This document shows, piece by piece, positions 42,383-51,987 of a stretch of 64,000 nt of DNA. The notes below the pieces were generated by a model. The model was not told the origin of the DNA, searched no databases, and saw only the letters and a list, made by a program, of their open reading frames with translations. Origin of the DNA: a methane-oxidizing endosymbiont of Gigantopelta aegis (GTDB lineage: Bacteria > Pseudomonadota > Gammaproteobacteria > Methylococcales > Methylomonadaceae). Positions within the stretch are counted from its first letter, which is position 1. Every line of letters starts with the position of its first letter. The DNA is taken from assembly GCF_016097405.1 (NCBI RefSeq), contig NZ_JAEHGD010000001.1, forward strand, positions 900,307 to 964,306, in the 5' to 3' direction. The translations under genes and the position numbers were made by a program.

Positions 42383-44161
42383 TTATAAAATAATCAGGGT
42401 ATCACCTACGGACACCGCATCGCCTTCTTTAACATTCACAGCGGATACCATTCCCGCCGCTTTTGCCCGCACTTCGGTCTCCATTTTCATCGCTTCCATA
42501 ATAACAACCACATCACCGGCATTCACGTTGTCACCCACATTAACATTGACTTTTAAAATAGTACCCGCCATGGGTGCGGTTACCGCTTCGCCAGTACTTG
42601 CAGCGGGCGCGGCTGTTGCTGCCGGCGCACTCAACACCTGCCCTGCTCCTGCAGGCTGTACCTGAATATCGGCATCCCCCGGGCCAACCACGACGTTATA
42701 ATTTGTACCATTCACATTGACCGTATAGTTTTCAACCGGCAACTTGCCTGCCGATTGGCGTGCAAACGCCTCTGGGTTTGGGGCTGCTTCAAATGCCTCT
42801 GGATTCCCTCGGTTTTTCAGGAATTTCCAACCCACTTGTGCAAACAAAGCATAGATCAGCGCATCGTCTTCCACCGGCTCAGACAACTTCACCCCTTCTT
42901 CTGCCGCTTTTTCGATGACCTCGGTAATCAATTTCTCCATTTCCGGTTCCAGCAAATCGGCCGGCCGACAGGTAATGGGCTCCTGCCCTTCCAATACCCG
43001 CGCCTGTAATTCTTTATTGACCGGCGCCGGCGTCTTGCCATATTCACCCTTCAATACACCGGCCGTTTCTTTACTGATTGTTTTATAACGCTCTCCAGAT
43101 AAAACATTCATCACCGCCTGGGTTCCGACAATTTGTGAGGTCGGCGTAACCAATGGCAAATAACCTAAATCTTCCCGCACCCGTGGAATTTCTTTCAACA
43201 CCTCGGCAAATTTATCTTCTGCCCCCTGCTCTCTCAGCTGACTTTCCATATTGGTCAACATACCACCAGGCACCTGAGAAATCAGGATACGGCTATCAAC
43301 TCCTTTCAGGCTGCCTTCAAATTGAGCATATTTCTTGCGGACTTCACGAAAATGATCAGCCAAAGGTTCAAACTTCTCGAGCACTAAACCGGTATCACGC
43401 GGCTGACCTTTCAAACTGGCAACAATGGTTTCGGTAGGGCTGTGGCCATAGGTCATACTCAAAGATGAAATTGCCGTATCGACATTATCCACACCGGCAT
43501 CTATGGCCTTGATCAGCGTGCCGACGCTCAAGCCCGTCGTGGCATGACAATGTAAATGAATCGGAATATCAACCGCTTTTTTCAGCTGTGAAACCAGATC
43601 GTAAGCATCATAAGGCGTCAACAGCCCTGCCATGTCTTTAATACAAATAGAATGCGCACCAAGATCTTCAATTTCACGCCCCTGCTCCACCCATTTTTCA
43701 ATGGTATGTACCGGACTAATCGTGTAAGAGATAGTCCCTTGCGCATGGGCATCGGTATTCAGCACAGCCTTTATCGCGCGCTCGATATTGCGCATGTCAT
43801 TCATGGCATCAAAAATACGAAAAACATCAATGCCATTGACAACACAACGCTCGACAAATTTATCAACCACATCATCCGCATAATGCCGATAGCCTAAAAT
43901 GTTTTGCCCCCGAAAAAGCATTTGTTGCGGCGTATTTGGCATCGCCTTCTTCAGAAGACGCAATCTTTCCCAAGGATCTTCCCCCAAATAACGTATACAG
44001 GCATCAAAAGTAGCGCCACCCCAAGATTCAATCGACCAGTATCCAATCTGATCCAGTTGTTCACAAACCGGCAACATGTCTTCAATGCGTAGGCGTGTTG
44101 CCAAAATTGATTGATGTGCATCCCGCAGCACAACTTCAGTTATACCTAATGGTTTTGCCAT
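42383..44161 (-). CDS. oadA: Oxaloacetate decarboxylase alpha subunit
   Basis: 592 residues. The N-terminal HMGL-like carboxyltransferase domain (start [17 protein letters not shown], metal-binding HLHCHATTG) transfers the carboxyl group of oxaloacetate to biotin, leaving pyruvate. A conserved carboxylase domain, an Ala/Pro linker (about 500-520) and a C-terminal biotinyl domain with [10 protein letters not shown] follow; the central Lys is biotinylated. It is closely related to PycB, but the adjacent beta and gamma genes support the decarboxylase. A biotin protein ligase must be encoded elsewhere. Confidence 0.95.
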   Translation of the reverse strand: MAKPLGITEVVLRDAHQSILATRLRIEDMLPVCEQLDQIGYWSIESWGGATFDACIRYLGEDPWERLRLLKKAMPNTPQQMLFRGQNILGYRHYADDVVDKFVERCVVNGIDVFRIFDAMNDMRNIERAIKAVLNTDAHAQGTISYTISPVHTIEKWVEQGREIEDLGAHSICIKDMAGLLTPYDAYDLVSQLKKAVDIPIHLHCHATTGLSVGTLIKAIDAGVDNVDTAISSLSMTYGHSPTETIVASLKGQPRDTGLVLEKFEPLADHFREVRKKYAQFEGSLKGVDSRILISQVPGGMLTNMESQLREQGAEDKFAEVLKEIPRVREDLGYLPLVTPTSQIVGTQAVMNVLSGERYKTISKETAGVLKGEYGKTPAPVNKELQARVLEGQEPITCRPADLLEPEMEKLITEVIEKAAEEGVKLSEPVEDDALIYALFAQVGWKFLKNRGNPEAFEAAPNPEAFARQSAGKLPVENYTVNVNGTNYNVVVGPGDADIQVQPAGAGQVLSAPAATAAPAASTGEAVTAPMAGTILKVNVNVGDNVNAGDVVVIMEAMKMETEVRAKAAGMVSAVNVKEGDAVSVGDTLIIL

Positions 44162-44252
44162 TTTTTTCTCCTGGGTCTTTTTTTAGACCATGCTTAAAAT
44201 ACCTTGTGGGTAATATTTCTTAAACTCTTTGGGCCACTTAAAACCCCTTAAG

Positions 44253-44492
44253 CTAAGATAAATGTTTATCCTGATATTGCCGCACTGCGAGGGTAATCGC
44301 AGTGACAACATCAGCCTGCACGGTAACAGGCTTAGGTTTTGGATATTTGGGTTCAATTACAGGCTCTGGCAGAAACTTTTCTACCACTTTGCGCAGTCCG
44401 GTCACGGCAAATACCAACAGTGCCAAAAACATAAAAACAATCGACATGCCAGCGATCATCAATTCCGCGCCTTGTATTAACATTTCACGCAT
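44253..44492 (-). CDS. oadG: Oxaloacetate decarboxylase gamma subunit
   Basis: 79 residues from the ATG at 44492 (MREMLIQGAELM). An open frame reaches an ATG at 44525, but this ATG overlaps the likely promoter -10 box, so the shorter form is preferred. One membrane helix (IAGMSIVFMFLALLVFAV) is followed by a Pro/Lys-rich linker and a short C-terminal helix, the usual OadG plan. It assembles the alpha and beta subunits and binds zinc in characterised enzymes. First gene of oadGAB. Confidence 0.85.
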   Translation of the reverse strand: MREMLIQGAELMIAGMSIVFMFLALLVFAVTGLRKVVEKFLPEPVIEPKYPKPKPVTVQADVVTAITLAVRQYQDKHLS

Positions 44493-44523
44493 AACATAGT
44501 TTCCAATGTGTAAAATTCTCCGC

Positions 44524-44552
44524 ATTATGCCTAAATTTTATGGACTAGACAA
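44524..44552 (-). promoter_or_regulatory. Likely promoter of oadGAB
   Basis: On the minus strand TTGTCT (44552-44547), 17-base spacer, CATAAT (44529-44524). It lies 32 bases upstream of the oadG start at 44492 and diverges from the rnfB promoter. Confidence 0.5.
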
Positions 44553-44616
44553 TGCTTATTCCGCCCAGATGAGCGCATTTAAACATATAATCAACAACTT
44601 ATATAAATATGCAATT

Positions 44617-44651
44617 TTGCCTTTGAAGGGCATTTTCGTGTAAAGTACACG
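44617..44651 (+). promoter_or_regulatory. Likely promoter and operator of the rnfB-por-rnfCDGEA operon
   Basis: TTGCCT (44617-44622), an 18-base spacer and TAAAGT (44641-44646) form a plausible promoter. A perfect inverted repeat, CGTGTA-AAG-TACACG (44637-44651), covers the -10 region, where a bound repressor would block RNA polymerase. It does not match the FNR box. The regulator is unknown. Confidence 0.4.
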
Positions 44652-44711
44652 ATTGTTCAATTCATACTCTAATGATAAATCCTTTGTTTTTTTAGGGATT
44701 TAACGAAACAC

Positions 44712-45596
44712 ATGACTTCAAGTATCTTAACTGCCGCTCTTTTTATGGTTGCCTTAGGCACAGCCCTGGCCATCATACTCGCTATCGCAAACAAAAAACT
44801 GTTTGTAAGAGAAGATCCGCGGATTGATGAAGTGGATGAAATGTTGCCGCAGGCACAATGCGGCGCATGTGGTGAACCCGGCTGCAGACCCTTTGCAGAA
44901 GCCGTCGTTGCCGGCCGGAAAAATCCATCTGACTGTACCGTCAATACCCCCGAAGGCAATGCCCAAATTGCTGAATACCTTGGCGTGGACATGAAGCCAA
45001 AAGAAAAAGTCGTCGCCAGGTTAGCGTGTGCCGGCGGCACCCATGTCGCCTACACCCGAGCAAAATATGAAGGGATGAAGTCTTGTCAAGCCGCTGCAAC
45101 TGTAGCCGGTGGCGGCAAAGGCTGCAGCTGGGGCTGCTTAGGTCTTGCCGATTGCGCAGAAGTCTGTGATTTTGATGCTATTTTCATGGATGAGCATGGC
45201 CTGCCGATTGTGGTTGAGGATAAATGCACGGCATGCAATGATTGTGTCGTCGTCTGTCCGAAAGATTTGTTTTCCTTACATCCTGTCAGTCATAAACTTT
45301 TCGTCGCCTGCAAAAGCCTGGCTGAAGGCGATGATGCGCTGGCTGAATGTGAAGTGGCCTGCACCGGTTGTGAAAAATGTGCCGTTGATGCCCCTCCGGG
45401 CCTTATCGAAATCAAAAACAATCTGGCCGTGATAAACTATGAACTCTATGATCAGATCGATGTTGATAGAACACCGATAGAACGTTGCCCGACCGGGGCC
45501 ATCGTTTGGATAGACAGCAAATTAGGAACCACCCGTTCCAGCGTGGGCAAAGAAGCACAGCGTTCACATCGCAATGAGCCGCTACCATTAGGCTGA
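44712..45596 (+). CDS. rnfB: Rnf electron transport complex subunit B
   Basis: 294 residues. N-terminal membrane helix (about 5-25), then an Fe-S domain with CGACGEPGCRPFAEAV, followed by a ferredoxin-like region with Cys-rich runs (GCSWGCLGLADCAEVC, and CTACNDCVVVCPKDLF) and a further Cys pair run (CTGCEKCAVDAP). The longer, cluster-rich form resembles RnfB of anaerobes more than the short E. coli RsxB. It takes electrons from reduced ferredoxin and passes them into the complex. The start has only a weak site (AGGGA, distant). It is followed 47 bases later by the pyruvate:ferredoxin oxidoreductase gene. Confidence 0.93.
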   Translation: MTSSILTAALFMVALGTALAIILAIANKKLFVREDPRIDEVDEMLPQAQCGACGEPGCRPFAEAVVAGRKNPSDCTVNTPEGNAQIAEYLGVDMKPKEKVVARLACAGGTHVAYTRAKYEGMKSCQAAATVAGGGKGCSWGCLGLADCAEVCDFDAIFMDEHGLPIVVEDKCTACNDCVVVCPKDLFSLHPVSHKLFVACKSLAEGDDALAECEVACTGCEKCAVDAPPGLIEIKNNLAVINYELYDQIDVDRTPIERCPTGAIVWIDSKLGTTRSSVGKEAQRSHRNEPLPLG

Positions 45597-45643
45597 CCTG
45601 AAATCACAATCTCAATTAAACCTTAATTCTTTTGAGGAATCGC

Positions 45644-48600
45644 ATGGCTTTGTTTGGTAAAGCAAAAGAAACAACAGAATTCAAATATCCTGGCATTCGA
45701 GTCGCAATGGATGGCAGCTCAGCCGTATTTCATTGTGAAAAGCACGCCAGCGACGCGGCTGGCGCCTTCCCTATCACGCCCGCGAGCAATATGGGCGAAC
45801 AATGGGCAGAGGCGGCAAACAACGGCTTTTTGAATATTTCCGAACGACCCCTGATTTTTATCCAGCCCGAAGGTGAACATGCCGCGGCCGGCATGACCGC
45901 TGGATTATCGTTAAGTGGCTTACGCGCCAGTAATTTTTCGGCTTCCCAGGGCATTGCCTATATGCATGAGTCCCTGTATGCCGCAGTCGGAAAAAGACTG
46001 CCTTATATCCTCAATATCGCCACCCGCTCAATTACAAAATCGACCCTGAATGTGCATTGCGGCCACGATGATTACCATTGCATGGACGATACTGGCTTTA
46101 TTCAGCTATTTGGGAATAGCGGCCAAGCTGTCGCGGATCTGAATATCATTGGCCGTAAAATTGCTGAACTGGCATTAAACCCAGTTGCCGTCGCGCAAGA
46201 TGGCTTTTTAACCTCACATTTAATCGAACCTTTAAACCTACCCGAACGTGAGCTCATTGAAGAATTTCTGGGCCGCCCGGATGACATCATCCCAACCCCA
46301 ACCCCGGCCCAGCGCATCCTGTATGGTGAAAACCGTCGCCGCATCCCGATGAACTGGGACGTCGACAAACCGATGATGACAGGAACCGTCACCAATCAAG
46401 ACGCTTACATGCAAACGACAGCGGCACAGCGCCCCTATTTCTTCGATCATGTTGCACAGTTTGCCGACCAATGCATGGATGAATGGTATGCATTAACAGG
46501 CCGCCGCTATCACCGTGTCACCGTGAGTGGCGTCAAGGATGCCGATTATTTGATTATCGGCCAGGGCAGCATTACCGTAACTGCACAAGCTGTCGTCGAT
46601 TATTTGCAAGAAACGCGCGGCCTGAAGTGTGCCGTTGCCGATATGACCATGTTCCGCCCTTTCCCCGGCGATCTGATCAGCAAGCTGCTGAAAAACAAAA
46701 AAGCGGTATTAGTGCTAGAACGTACCGACCAGCCTCTGGCCGAAGATTTGCCGTTAATGCGGGAAATCCGCGCAACGTTAAGCAAATGTCTGGAAAATGG
46801 CCGCAGCAAAAGCGTGACTCCTTTCCCTGAGTATGAAAGTTACACCAAAATGGAACAGGCTCCGGAACTGTTTTCCGGCTGTTTTGGCCTCGGCAGCCGC
46901 GATTTACAACCCGGCGATTTAATTGCCGCTATCAACAATATGCTGCCGGATGGCGAAAAACGTACCTTTTTCTACTTAGGCATCGATTTTATCCGCGAAA
47001 CAGCCTATTCGCCGCAACAGGAAATTCATAACCAACAAATCGAACAGGCTTATCCCGGCATCCGTCAGCTAGCCTTAAAACGTCAGGAAAACCCGGATCT
47101 GCTGCCTGAAAACAGCCTGATCATGCGCATGCATTCAATCGGCGGCTGGGGTGCGGTAACTACCGGCAAAAACCTGGCGATGACACTGTTTGACCTGACC
47201 GATTTCAACATCAAGGCCAACCCAAAATATGGTTCCGAGAAAAAAGGCCATCCGACCACCTATTATCTCGCAGTATCGGAACAACCGATTCATCTAAACT
47301 GTGAATATCAGCATGTCGATGTGGTGATGTCCCCCGACCCCAATGTATTCAGCCACACCAATCCATTACTGGGTCTGAAAGAAGGCGGTACCTTTATTAT
47401 CCAAAGTGCGCTGGAGTCGCCTGAAGCCGTCTGGCGCTCGTTCCCTAAAGCGGCGCAACAATTTATGGTCGATCGCAACATCAAGGTATTTTATATCGAT
47501 GCCTTCAAGATCGCGCGGGAAGAAGCCTCTGACCCCGAACTACAGTTCCGCATGCAAGGCATCGCCTTTCAGGGTGCATTTTTCAAAGCCTCACCATTTG
47601 CTGAAAAAGCCGGCAAAACCCAACAACAGGTTTTAGATGCCGTCCATCAAACGCTGAAAAATAAATTTGGTGATAAAGGTGACACTGTTGTCGAAGATAA
47701 TTTCCGTACCGTAAAACGCGGCTTCGAAGAAGCCCACCCGCTGCCGCATGAAGAAATGACGGTTGGCGACATTCACGAAAGTGCAAAAATAAAAGACGTG
47801 GTTGCGCCAATCCTGCTGCGCAAACGCCCAGCCAACGATGATAATTTATCGGATATTCATCGTTTCTGGAATCAGGTCGGCTTCAACTACAAAACCGGTC
47901 ATGGCAACGATAACCTGGCCGACCCTTATGCGGCAACCGGCATCATGCCAGCCGCTACCGGCGTCTTTCGTGACATGAGCAGCATCCGCCACGAACATCC
48001 GGTCTGGATTCCGGAAAACTGTACCGCCTGTGGCGACTGTTTCTCGCTATGTCCTGACAGTGCTATTCCAGGCTTAATCAACACCGTCGGCGAAGTTTTT
48101 GAAACCAATATCAAACGCATCGAACGCCAGGGCCGTAAGGTGAAGCACCTACGTCGAGCTGTGCGTAGTGTAGAACGTAAATACCATGAGCTGACCCGAG
48201 AAAAATCGGAAGGCACTAACTTAACGCCGATTTTTGCCAAAGCGATTGGCGAAACTATTAAGGAATATCCTGAGGATGTTCGTGACGAAGTCGCGCAAGA
48301 ATTCGACTGGTTCAAAGACACCATGGGCGAGTTTAAATTTGCCTTGACCCGTCCTTATCATGACCAGATGAACAAGCGCCAGCCCAATAGTGGCGGCCTC
48401 TATTCCATCACCATTAACCCTTACACCTGTAAAGGCTGTATGGAATGCGTGAAAGAATGTGAAGATGGTGCGCTTGAACCTGCTCCGCAAACCCATGAAA
48501 GCCTGCAAAAGCTCTATTCTGAATGGGAATACTGGCTGGATCTGCCGACATCCAATCCGAAATTCAATCGCATCGATGATATTGATGAAAAAATCGGTGC

Positions 48601-50638
48601 GCTGCATACCTTGCTGCAAGACAAAAGCAACTATGGCTCAATGGTCTGCGGCGATGGCGCCTGCGCGGGCTGTGGTGAAAAGTCGGTTATTCACCTGTTC
48701 ACCTCGACCGTAACCGCATTGATGCAGCCGCGGGTTAAAAAGCATCTGCAACATATCGACCAACTCATCAACGATATGGAAAAACATATCCGCTTGAAAC
48801 TGGCCGAAAAACTGGACATCGGCGATGTCGATGCCATTGAAGATGCCATTGCCCAGAATCAGAATGTCGACTTGACGCTAACCAAACTGAGCACCAAACT
48901 AGAGCAAGGCAAACCGCATCAACCTATTGATAAAGACTGGCTGCAGTGGACCACCCAACTGGTCGCCAAACTGAAACATTTAAAATGGCAATATGTCGAA
49001 GGCGTTACCGGCAATGGTCGCGCCGCTTTAGGCATCAGCAACAGTACCGGCTGCACCAGCGTCTGGGGGTCGACCTTTCCGTACAACCCCTATCCGTTTC
49101 CATGGACCAATCATTTATTCCAGGATGCGCCATCGGTCGCTATGGGCCTGTTTGAAGGCCATATGCGCACCATGGCTGAGGGCTTCAAAGCCATTCGTAT
49201 GGCGGAGCTTGAGATTGCCGGAAAATATGATAAAGACGAACACGACCGTTTCTTTACCTATTTCGACTGGAATCAGTTTACGGAAGAAGAATACAAGTTG
49301 TGCCCACCACTAGTGTGCATCGGTGGCGACGGTGCCATGTACGACATCGGTTTTCAAAACCTGTCGCGTGCCTTAATGTCGGGCACACCGTTAAAAATTC
49401 TGGTATTGGATACACAAGTGTATTCCAACACCGGCGGTCAGGCCAGCACGGCCAGCTTCCTGTCGCAGATTTCTGATATGGCATCTTATGGCAAGCAGAA
49501 AAAAGGCAAGCAGGAAAAACGCAAGGAAATGAGCCTGATTGCGATGGCCCATCGCACCAGTTTTGTTCTGCAAGGCGCCCAATCCAATCTGAGCCATCTG
49601 CTGGAAGGCTATATCGATGGCCTCAATTATCGGGGACCGGCCATTTTCAATATCTATTCGGTTTGCCAGCCTGAACATGGTGTCGGCGATGACATGGCGA
49701 CACGCCAAAGTAAAATGGCCGTGGAATCACGCGCCTATCCGCTGATGCATTTTGACCCTAACAAAGGTCAGGGCTGGAAACAGTGCCTCTCTATCAAAGG
49801 TAATCCGGCCATTGACGACGATTGGACCGAATACACCCTGAATTACACTGATGAATACGGTAATGAAGAAAGTATGGTGCTGCCATTCACCTTTGCCGAC
49901 TGGGCATTGACCGAAGGCCGTTTTCGTAAACATTTCAGCATTGTGCCGCAGGATCAGTGGAATGATGACATGGTTTTACTGCATGAATTCATCAATCTGG
50001 ATGCAGATAATCAGCGCGATAAGATCCCTTTCATCTGGGCGATCGACCCACAAGACAACACGCTCATCCGCGTGCTGGTGGGTACTGAAATCGTCAATTC
50101 AACCGTGGAGCGCCGCGAATTCTGGCGTCTGTTAAAATCATTGGTCGGCGAAGATGAGGATAAAATTGATCCCCAACAGATTGCCGAGCAAGCCAAAAAT
50201 GAAGCCGCGCAAAAACTCATTGCCGGATTGATGAATCTGGTTGCCGGTAGCGATCAGGCCGACTTGCTCAAAGCTATCTCCGCAGCGCCACCGGCTACGA
50301 CAACGCCGGCACCAGCCCCTGCGGCCGCTCAACCCTCGGCAACAGATCCGGCGGCAACATCGGACACCAGTGATGCACCAGCCCCTGCGTTTGAGCCAGC
50401 CTGGATAGAAACGCCCGATTGCACCAGCTGCGATGAATGTATCGACACTAACCCAGCTATCTTCAAATACAATGAAGAGAAAAAGGCCTATGTTGCCGAC
50501 CCTACCGCAGGTAGCTATGAAGATATCGTCAAAGCGGCGGAAAAATGTCCAGTTGACATCATTCACCCTGGCACACCGTGGAATCCGAATGAACCGAATC
50601 TGGATAAATTGATTAAACGGGCGGCTAAGTATCAGTAA
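45644..50638 (+). CDS. Pyruvate:ferredoxin oxidoreductase, long form with C-terminal ferredoxin domain
   Basis: 1664 residues from the ATG at 45644 (GAGGAATCGC site before it), against about 1200 for a usual NifJ. In order: pyruvate-binding domain (PITPASNMGEQWAEA), transketolase-C-like domain, gamma domain (IGGWGAVTTGKNLAM), two [4Fe-4S] motifs (CTACGDCFSLCP about 792, CKGCMECVKECE about 928) separated by an 80-residue longer insert, and the thiamine-diphosphate domain (CGDGACAGCGEKS about 1001; GGDGAMYDIGFQNL about 1226; VYSNTGGQAS) with an extra helical insert near 1040-1110. An Ala/Pro linker (about 1545-1585) leads to a ferredoxin-like module with CTSCDECIDTNP and a distal CP. It converts pyruvate and CoA to acetyl-CoA, CO2 and reduced ferredoxin, or the reverse. 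The next gene, rnfC, starts 2 bases after its stop. nifJ or por are usual names, but I leave the symbol open. Confidence 0.93.
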   Translation: MALFGKAKETTEFKYPGIRVAMDGSSAVFHCEKHASDAAGAFPITPASNMGEQWAEAANNGFLNISERPLIFIQPEGEHAAAGMTAGLSLSGLRASNFSASQGIAYMHESLYAAVGKRLPYILNIATRSITKSTLNVHCGHDDYHCMDDTGFIQLFGNSGQAVADLNIIGRKIAELALNPVAVAQDGFLTSHLIEPLNLPERELIEEFLGRPDDIIPTPTPAQRILYGENRRRIPMNWDVDKPMMTGTVTNQDAYMQTTAAQRPYFFDHVAQFADQCMDEWYALTGRRYHRVTVSGVKDADYLIIGQGSITVTAQAVVDYLQETRGLKCAVADMTMFRPFPGDLISKLLKNKKAVLVLERTDQPLAEDLPLMREIRATLSKCLENGRSKSVTPFPEYESYTKMEQAPELFSGCFGLGSRDLQPGDLIAAINNMLPDGEKRTFFYLGIDFIRETAYSPQQEIHNQQIEQAYPGIRQLALKRQENPDLLPENSLIMRMHSIGGWGAVTTGKNLAMTLFDLTDFNIKANPKYGSEKKGHPTTYYLAVSEQPIHLNCEYQHVDVVMSPDPNVFSHTNPLLGLKEGGTFIIQSALESPEAVWRSFPKAAQQFMVDRNIKVFYIDAFKIAREEASDPELQFRMQGIAFQGAFFKASPFAEKAGKTQQQVLDAVHQTLKNKFGDKGDTVVEDNFRTVKRGFEEAHPLPHEEMTVGDIHESAKIKDVVAPILLRKRPANDDNLSDIHRFWNQVGFNYKTGHGNDNLADPYAATGIMPAATGVFRDMSSIRHEHPVWIPENCTACGDCFSLCPDSAIPGLINTVGEVFETNIKRIERQGRKVKHLRRAVRSVERKYHELTREKSEGTNLTPIFAKAIGETIKEYPEDVRDEVAQEFDWFKDTMGEFKFALTRPYHDQMNKRQPNSGGLYSITINPYTCKGCMECVKECEDGALEPAPQTHESLQKLYSEWEYWLDLPTSNPKFNRIDDIDEKIGALHTLLQDKSNYGSMVCGDGACAGCGEKSVIHLFTSTVTALMQPRVKKHLQHIDQLINDMEKHIRLKLAEKLDIGDVDAIEDAIAQNQNVDLTLTKLSTKLEQGKPHQPIDKDWLQWTTQLVAKLKHLKWQYVEGVTGNGRAALGISNSTGCTSVWGSTFPYNPYPFPWTNHLFQDAPSVAMGLFEGHMRTMAEGFKAIRMAELEIAGKYDKDEHDRFFTYFDWNQFTEEEYKLCPPLVCIGGDGAMYDIGFQNLSRALMSGTPLKILVLDTQVYSNTGGQASTASFLSQISDMASYGKQKKGKQEKRKEMSLIAMAHRTSFVLQGAQSNLSHLLEGYIDGLNYRGPAIFNIYSVCQPEHGVGDDMATRQSKMAVESRAYPLMHFDPNKGQGWKQCLSIKGNPAIDDDWTEYTLNYTDEYGNEESMVLPFTFADWALTEGRFRKHFSIVPQDQWNDDMVLLHEFINLDADNQRDKIPFIWAIDPQDNTLIRVLVGTEIVNSTVERREFWRLLKSLVGEDEDKIDPQQIAEQAKNEAAQKLIAGLMNLVAGSDQADLLKAISAAPPATTTPAPAPAAAQPSATDPAATSDTSDAPAPAFEPAWIETPDCTSCDECIDTNPAIFKYNEEKKAYVADPTAGSYEDIVKAAEKCPVDIIHPGTPWNPNEPNLDKLIKRAAKYQ

Positions 50639-50640
50639 TC

Positions 50641-51987
50641 ATGGGTTTACTTGATTTTTTTATCCGCAAGACATTTCCCCATGGCATTCACCCACCGGAA
50701 TACAAATCGATAACGCAGCATAAAAAAACGCTGCGTTTGCCTTTTCCGGAGCGGGTCATCCTGCCGCTAGCGCAGCATATCGGTGCACCAGCGATTCCCA
50801 TCGTGCATAAAGGTCAATATGTAGTGCGCGGTGAAGTAATTGCCGAACCGGCTGAAAATGCTTTATCGGTGCCGATTCATGCATCGGTCAGCGGCAGCGT
50901 GCGCGAAATTGATTTAATGCCAGGGCCTAAAGGCAGTAAAGTCATGTCGATTGTCATCGACACCGATCCCAGCTCACCACAAATTCCAGTCTCGGGAGAA
51001 TATCAGGATTACACCCGGATGACGCCCGAACAAATCATCAATGAGGTCAAGCAAACCGGCCTAGTCGGTTTAGGCGGCGCGGGTTTTCCAAGCTATGCCA
51101 AAATGTTACTGCCCAAAGACCGCAGCATTCATACCATTATCGTCAATGGCTGTGAATGTGAGCCGTTTTTAACCACTGACCACCGCATTATGCTGGAAAA
51201 AGTGGATGATTTGATTCGTGGCATTCAAATTGCGATGAAAGCTGTCTCCGCCGAGCGCAGCATCATCGGCATCGAAGACAACAAACTGGAAGTACTGGAG
51301 GCTATTTCGCCGCGCCTGCCTGCAGATGGCCGAATTCAGGTTGAAGCAGTAGAAACCAAATACCCGCAAGGGGCTGAAAAAATGTTGGTCAAATCCTTGC
51401 TGGGTGTCGAAATACCCTCGCGCGGATTGCCTTCGGAAATCGGCCTGGCTGTCTTCAATGTTGCCACATTGGCGGAAATGGGCCGCTTGCTGCCAAACCG
51501 GCAAGGACTGGTTGAACGGATCATCACCGTCACCGGTGATGATCTGGCAAAACCTGGCAACTATGTGGTCCCGGTTGGCACACCACTGCAGGATATTTTG
51601 GACCAAGCCGATTTCACCGGCCAGGAAGCGGAAATTATCCTGGGCGGTCCGATGATGGGATTGCCTGTCGCCTCATTGGAAACACCGGTGACCAAAAGCA
51701 CTGGCGGCGTCTTGATTCTGGATCAACATGCCTATAAGCCCAAAGATATTTTACCTTGCATAAAATGTTCATTGTGCCTGCAAGCCTGTCCAATCAACCT
51801 GAATCCATCTGAGTTAGGGCTTTTGGCCGACAAACGCCGTTATGACGTGATGGAGGAACAGTATCATTTGAATGATTGTTTTGAATGCGGCGCATGCAGC
51901 TATGTCTGCCCATCCAATATTCCACTGGTGCAATATTTCAAGATTGCCAAAACCCTGAACCGGGAACGACATATTCAAAATGGCTAA
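50641..51987 (+). CDS. rnfC: Rnf electron transport complex subunit C
   Basis: 448 residues. Peripheral subunit with a flavin- and NADH-binding core (LVGLGGAGFPSYAKM, NGCECEPFLTTDHR) and two C-terminal [4Fe-4S] motifs (CIKCSLCLQACP and CFECGACSYVCP). It exchanges electrons with NAD. The start is 2 bases after the oxidoreductase stop and the end overlaps rnfD by 8 bases, so translation of all three is likely coupled. Confidence 0.96.
   Translation: MGLLDFFIRKTFPHGIHPPEYKSITQHKKTLRLPFPERVILPLAQHIGAPAIPIVHKGQYVVRGEVIAEPAENALSVPIHASVSGSVREIDLMPGPKGSKVMSIVIDTDPSSPQIPVSGEYQDYTRMTPEQIINEVKQTGLVGLGGAGFPSYAKMLLPKDRSIHTIIVNGCECEPFLTTDHRIMLEKVDDLIRGIQIAMKAVSAERSIIGIEDNKLEVLEAISPRLPADGRIQVEAVETKYPQGAEKMLVKSLLGVEIPSRGLPSEIGLAVFNVATLAEMGRLLPNRQGLVERIITVTGDDLAKPGNYVVPVGTPLQDILDQADFTGQEAEIILGGPMMGLPVASLETPVTKSTGGVLILDQHAYKPKDILPCIKCSLCLQACPINLNPSELGLLADKRRYDVMEEQYHLNDCFECGACSYVCPSNIPLVQYFKIAKTLNRERHIQNG

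Noticed and set aside
42383-44161. Pyruvate carboxylase subunit B
   Set aside because: The carboxyltransferase and biotinyl domains would fit, but adjacent beta and gamma membrane subunits point to the Na+-pumping decarboxylase.
45632-45643. Alternative TTG start of the pyruvate oxidoreductase
   Set aside because: The TTG is part of the GAGGAAT ribosome binding region for the ATG at 45644.
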